This document shows positions 61,270-64,000 of a DNA stretch of 64,000 bases, piece by piece. Each line of letters begins with the position of its first letter. Position 1 is the stretch's first letter. Location of the stretch: the NCBI GenBank assembly GCA_965247975.1, contig OZ252050.1:2852001-2916000 (forward strand), given 5' to 3'. Made by a program: the position numbers and the translations under genes. The notes under the pieces were generated by a model. That model had not been told where the DNA came from. It did no database searches and was given only the letters and a program-made list of their open reading frames with translations. Origin of the DNA: Taishania sp965247975 (GTDB lineage: Bacteria > Bacteroidota > Bacteroidia > Flavobacteriales_D > Crocinitomicaceae).

Positions 61270-62460
61270 TTAAACTTTAATTTCACCATACAAATAATCA
61301 ATAATTTCAAGGGCATTTAATTTTTCTATATTAATTTGGCTCACTTTGTCGGGAGGCAATTTATCGATTACCTTGTTCTGTATATGCGAAATGATCTTTA
61401 CTATTTCTTTGCAATACACCGACGGATTATCGAATTGATTTTTATCCGAATATCTATGCCCCAAAAAGCCACCACCACAAATCCGTTCTATTGGGCAACT
61501 TTTGCATTTTTCACTTAGTTCATGATGCGCATTATAATAGCGTTTCGCTAAGTCAGAATGTTCATAGATATCGTCGAAATTGTTATTCGCAACATTAAAG
61601 GTAGTTTTAGTAAAACTATCTCCGCATATTTTTAAGGTGTCAACGGTTTCAATACTTCCATTTGTTTCAACTACTAGCACATCATTATACCCTTTACCAA
61701 AAATTTCGCTAAATCGATTAAAATCAAACATTAATGAAATTAGATCTGTTAAAGGTCTTAATGAAGGTTTATTGGGATCTTCATCATTGTACCATAAATC
61801 ATACATTTCCGAAAGCCAATCGCCAACTTTAGGCACAGTATCGACCGTTGCATTTAAATAATTAGAATCTTGAAATAAAAAATGTACAGTGTTTGCTCCG
61901 ATGTTTTTAAAATGATTATACACAACTTCTGGTTGTTCATCGGTATTTATGACGCAGAGACAATTCGCGTAACCTTCGTCGTAAGTATCTTTCACTATTT
62001 TAAACCCTCTTAAAATTTCACTATAGGAACCTTTTCCGTTATGATATACTCGATTTTTGTTATTTGAGAATTCTGTACCGTCCAAACTGATACCAATTTG
62101 AATATCTAGTGACTTCAACTCTTTGGCTAGCTCGGGCGTGAGTAAAACCCCATTTGTTTGCATCGCATAATCAATTTTTATATGTTCAGATAATGTTTCT
62201 TTTTCGATTTTAATGAAGCTCTTGTAAAAATCTATGTCGCATAACAAAGGTTCACCACCATGAAATACAACTAAGAATCTTTCTAGTTTATACTTATTAC
62301 AGTGAATATTAATCCTAATGAACATCTCTTTCACTGTTTTTAAACTCATGAATTTAGGTTGTTGTTTGTAACTTTCATCACCCATGTTATACATATAACA
62401 ATAGGTGCAATTCAAATTGCATCTGCTTGCCACTTTAAGTATTAATGCTTTTGCTATCAT
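61270..62460 (-). CDS. Radical SAM/SPASM peptide maturase, FxsB-like
   Basis: A 396-residue radical SAM enzyme. Cys14, Cys18 and Cys21 in ASRCNLNCTYCYMYNMG bind the [4Fe-4S] cluster that cleaves SAM; VVFHGGEPLLCDIDFY and MQTNGVLLTPELA, with QIGISLDGTEFSNNKNRVYH, are core motifs. The C-terminal SPASM part has CKSCPIERICGGGFLGHRYS and FDNPSVYCKEI, words I know from FxsB and related cyclophane-forming enzymes. It is the only gene of the RiPP locus with a complete radical SAM motif. Its substrate is presumably the Tyr-rich peptide at 62527-62712 just upstream. Confidence 0.88.
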   Translation of the reverse strand: MIAKALILKVASRCNLNCTYCYMYNMGDESYKQQPKFMSLKTVKEMFIRINIHCNKYKLERFLVVFHGGEPLLCDIDFYKSFIKIEKETLSEHIKIDYAMQTNGVLLTPELAKELKSLDIQIGISLDGTEFSNNKNRVYHNGKGSYSEILRGFKIVKDTYDEGYANCLCVINTDEQPEVVYNHFKNIGANTVHFLFQDSNYLNATVDTVPKVGDWLSEMYDLWYNDEDPNKPSLRPLTDLISLMFDFNRFSEIFGKGYNDVLVVETNGSIETVDTLKICGDSFTKTTFNVANNNFDDIYEHSDLAKRYYNAHHELSEKCKSCPIERICGGGFLGHRYSDKNQFDNPSVYCKEIVKIISHIQNKVIDKLPPDKVSQINIEKLNALEIIDYLYGEIKV

Positions 62461-62483
62461 GTTTTTTTTGATTAAGTCTTAAA

Positions 62484-62511
62484 CTAAGATGGGAGTGAAC
62501 TCCCATCTTAG
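62484..62511 (-). terminator. Strong hairpin between precursor 4 and the radical SAM gene
   Basis: CTAAGATGGGAGT (62484-62496) pairs perfectly with ACTCCCATCTTAG (62499-62511), 13 pairs with a 2-base loop. The sequence after it on the minus strand is TTTAAGACTTAA, not a clean T run, so it may act as a partial terminator or RNA-stability hairpin. It occupies the position of the intrinsic terminators behind the other precursors. Confidence 0.6.
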
Positions 62512-62526
62512 CAAAGCAAATGAAAA

Positions 62527-62712
62527 CTAGAATCTGACGTAAGTACTTTCAGTATAGGTTATATACCTATCGTACTTAATAGTTCTAATGTGAGTTCCGT
62601 CACTAAAATCTAGTGATGGATCACCCCCAAATGTTTTTGTCATTTGTTTTTTACTCATTTTTAGATCTTTCACATTTTCATTTGTGAAGAAATACTTCTT
62701 TTCACTTTTCAT
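62527..62712 (-). CDS. RiPP precursor peptide, family 4 (Tyr-rich)
   Basis: A 61-residue precursor. Residues 1-30 are a leader ending KKQMTKTFGG (Gly-Gly at 29-30); the core 31-61 (DPSLDFSDGTHIRTIKYDRY and ITYTESTYVRF) has four Tyr in a spaced run: Tyr47-Asp-Arg, Tyr50-Ile-Thr, Tyr53-Thr-Glu, Tyr58-Val-Arg, plus Phe36-Ser-Asp and His41-Ile-Arg. Aromatic-x-basic/polar tripeptides are the known targets of cyclophane-forming radical SAM enzymes, and such an enzyme is the next gene. It lies 27 bases downstream of the shared element copy D. Confidence 0.8.
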   Translation of the reverse strand: MKSEKKYFFTNENVKDLKMSKKQMTKTFGGDPSLDFSDGTHIRTIKYDRYITYTESTYVRF

Positions 62713-62739
62713 GATTACTGATTTAAAAATTGATTAATT

Positions 62740-62788
62740 GTCTCAAACATTTTAAGTCAATTGAGAGTTTTGACTATCGCTGCAACAA
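62740..62788 (-). promoter_or_regulatory. Shared precursor-upstream element, copy D
   Basis: TCTCAA pairs with TTGAGA (62741-62746 with the arm ending near 62766), a compensated T-A to C-G change relative to copy A; the adjoining block is TTTGACTATCGCTGCAACAA. Spacing to the ATG is 27 bases. It ties the radical SAM peptide system to the same control as the grasp-with-spasm peptides. Confidence 0.7.
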
Positions 62789-62858
62789 TGCTCTGAACCA
62801 GTAGGAATGTCTTTGATTTTTTTTTAGTTCCCTATATAGAATCAATACAAAATCATTT

Positions 62859-64000
62859 TTATTCCACTACTATGCTATACGTTTCAAATTGTCCTTGATA
62901 GCTAAATGTCACAATATAATTGCCCGGTGATAACGTCGATAAATCCAAATTTGCAGATATCAATTGATTCGGAAAATTTAATACGGAAATACCAGTTGAC
63001 GAATTTGCAATTGAAATATCTACATATATTGGTGGCAATGAACCAAGTCCACCATTTGGGTCAGCACTTATTATACTAATTCCACCATTATTTGAGCCTA
63101 AATTGGCAAACCATGGGGCATTCGGGGTAAGTGTGATATGCAAATTACCATTCGTAACTGGATTTGGCGTTAAAATAAAATTTTCTCCTATCAAACCGCT
63201 AAAAGGTGGCTGGCAATCACTTAAACATGAGTTCATTCCATATGATAAATAGTACCAATCTGACCAACCACAAGCATTTCTTGCCCTTACTTTAAATTCA
63301 AATAGTTTATTACATATTGGAAATAATATTAACACGTTTGAAGTTGTATTTGAAGAAAAATCTTTGTCCCAATCTACGTCTGTTGTAATTTTTTCCCATT
63401 GATATTCAAGAGCTGGATTTGTTGAACTTCTGAAACCAGGGAATACTAATTTAAGCCCAAGAGCACTACAATCATTTGATGCTTGCACAGGACTGACATA
63501 TGGAGTGCTGGTGATATCTTCTACTATCAAATTAGGATAGCCAAGTGTACCGATATTAATATTTCTTGAAGCAGATCTTGATTGTTGACAAGAATTACTT
63601 GCTACCGCATGTATAGTTAGAGGACCGTCATCTAATATTTGTAACGTAATTGAGGTATTCGATGGTGTTCCAATTATTGTCGCAACACTACTGTTACTGA
63701 GAGTCCAAGTGATATCAGCATTTGTTGAATTATTTGATAATGTGTAAGTTACCTGATCCCCAACACATGGTAAAGAATTACCATTGATAGTATATGGCGG
63801 GATAGTTGTCAAACCAACAGAACATGTTCGTGTAGTTTGCACTACTCCGTTTAATATCGGAGTTACAGAAACACTTGAAGGAGTTACTCCAGGATTGGGA
63901 ACTAAGGTTCTTGAAGTTGCTGTTGAGGATATGACCGTCCAACCATTATGACTCCAATTATATGTAACAGTCGCTCCAATTGGAACATTTGAAGGCACAA
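62859..64000 (-). CDS. T9SS type A secreted protein, C-terminal part (cut by window edge)
   Basis: Partial: the frame is open to the right edge of the window, so the N-terminus lies outside. The visible 380 residues contain Ig/PKD-like beta repeats (GATVTYNWSHNGWTVISSTA, QVTYTLSNNSTNADITWTLS), a fibronectin-like stretch (LKLVFPGFRSSTNPALEYQW, LFEFKVRARNACGWSDWYYL) and a C-terminal type A sorting domain (NFILTPNPVTNGNLHITL, LSTLSPGNYIVTFSYQGQFE) with an insertion between its strands. It is presumably a surface or secreted protein. Independent of the RiPP transcripts, which begin 70 bases downstream. Confidence 0.8.
   Translation of the reverse strand, partial: VPSNVPIGATVTYNWSHNGWTVISSTATSRTLVPNPGVTPSSVSVTPILNGVVQTTRTCSVGLTTIPPYTINGNSLPCVGDQVTYTLSNNSTNADITWTLSNSSVATIIGTPSNTSITLQILDDGPLTIHAVASNSCQQSRSASRNINIGTLGYPNLIVEDITSTPYVSPVQASNDCSALGLKLVFPGFRSSTNPALEYQWEKITTDVDWDKDFSSNTTSNVLILFPICNKLFEFKVRARNACGWSDWYYLSYGMNSCLSDCQPPFSGLIGENFILTPNPVTNGNLHITLTPNAPWFANLGSNNGGISIISADPNGGLGSLPPIYVDISIANSSTGISVLNFPNQLISANLDLSTLSPGNYIVTFSYQGQFETYSIVVE

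Overview
The window is chromosomal DNA from a member of the Bacteroidota, most likely order Flavobacteriales (a Fluviicola/Crocinitomicaceae-like organism is my best guess, not proven). The signs are type IX secretion (T9SS) sorting domains of both type A and type B, several promoter-like TAnnTTTG boxes, DUF1573 proteins, a DnaE with a fused proofreading exonuclease, PCAT/HlyD/TolC peptide export, and low-GC sequence throughout.

Layout. 1-3.5 kb: a large T9SS type B surface protein with nearly identical 55-residue repeats. 3.5-11.4 kb: a surface-polysaccharide segment (flippase, two GT4-type glycosyltransferases, asparagine synthetase, WecB, a small methyltransferase-like protein). 11.4-22 kb: housekeeping genes (YfhO membrane protein, NtrC-type regulator without a DNA-binding tail, LptF/G permease, Tgt, GT2 enzyme, ECF sigma factor, RsmG, SirB1-like protein), then a 1.1-kb non-coding stretch holding a 266-bp inverted-repeat element. 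22.6-34.4 kb: DnaE, three DUF1573 proteins, a TPR lipoprotein, Def, RuvX, DapD, a small DUF2892 protein, a Crp/Fnr regulator and a T9SS type A protein. 34.9-36.3 kb: tRNA-Arg(TCT), tRNA-Pro(TGG) and tRNA-Ser(GCT), with four tandem 181-182-bp repeats that each carry a split copy of the tRNA-Arg 5' end. 36.4-47.3 kb: a small membrane protein, Map, HldD, a deoxynucleoside kinase, a secreted hypothetical, a GH3 protein, a T9SS thioredoxin-like protein, a GT2 enzyme and UvrA, with two copies of a ~203-bp dispersed element.

47.3-62.8 kb is the most remarkable part: a compound RiPP (ribosomally made, modified peptide) locus, all on the minus strand. It has six candidate precursor peptides in four families, three 'grasp-with-spasm' cassettes (each ATP-grasp GwsG, a tiny unrecognised protein, then SPASM protein GwsS), one bona fide radical SAM/SPASM enzyme of FxsB-like type paired with a tyrosine-rich precursor, and a single exporter set (C39 peptidase/ABC transporter, HlyD adaptor, TolC channel). 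Four precursor transcripts start downstream of copies of the same ~49-bp element, whose inverted arms covary. Each precursor or precursor pair is followed by a hairpin, in most cases a clear intrinsic terminator, before the next genes; this should give excess precursor over enzyme. The peptides are probably modified in the cytoplasm by their own cassette, cleaved near a Gly-Gly-type site by the shared C39 transporter, and exported through HlyD/TolC. The window ends inside a further T9SS type A protein.
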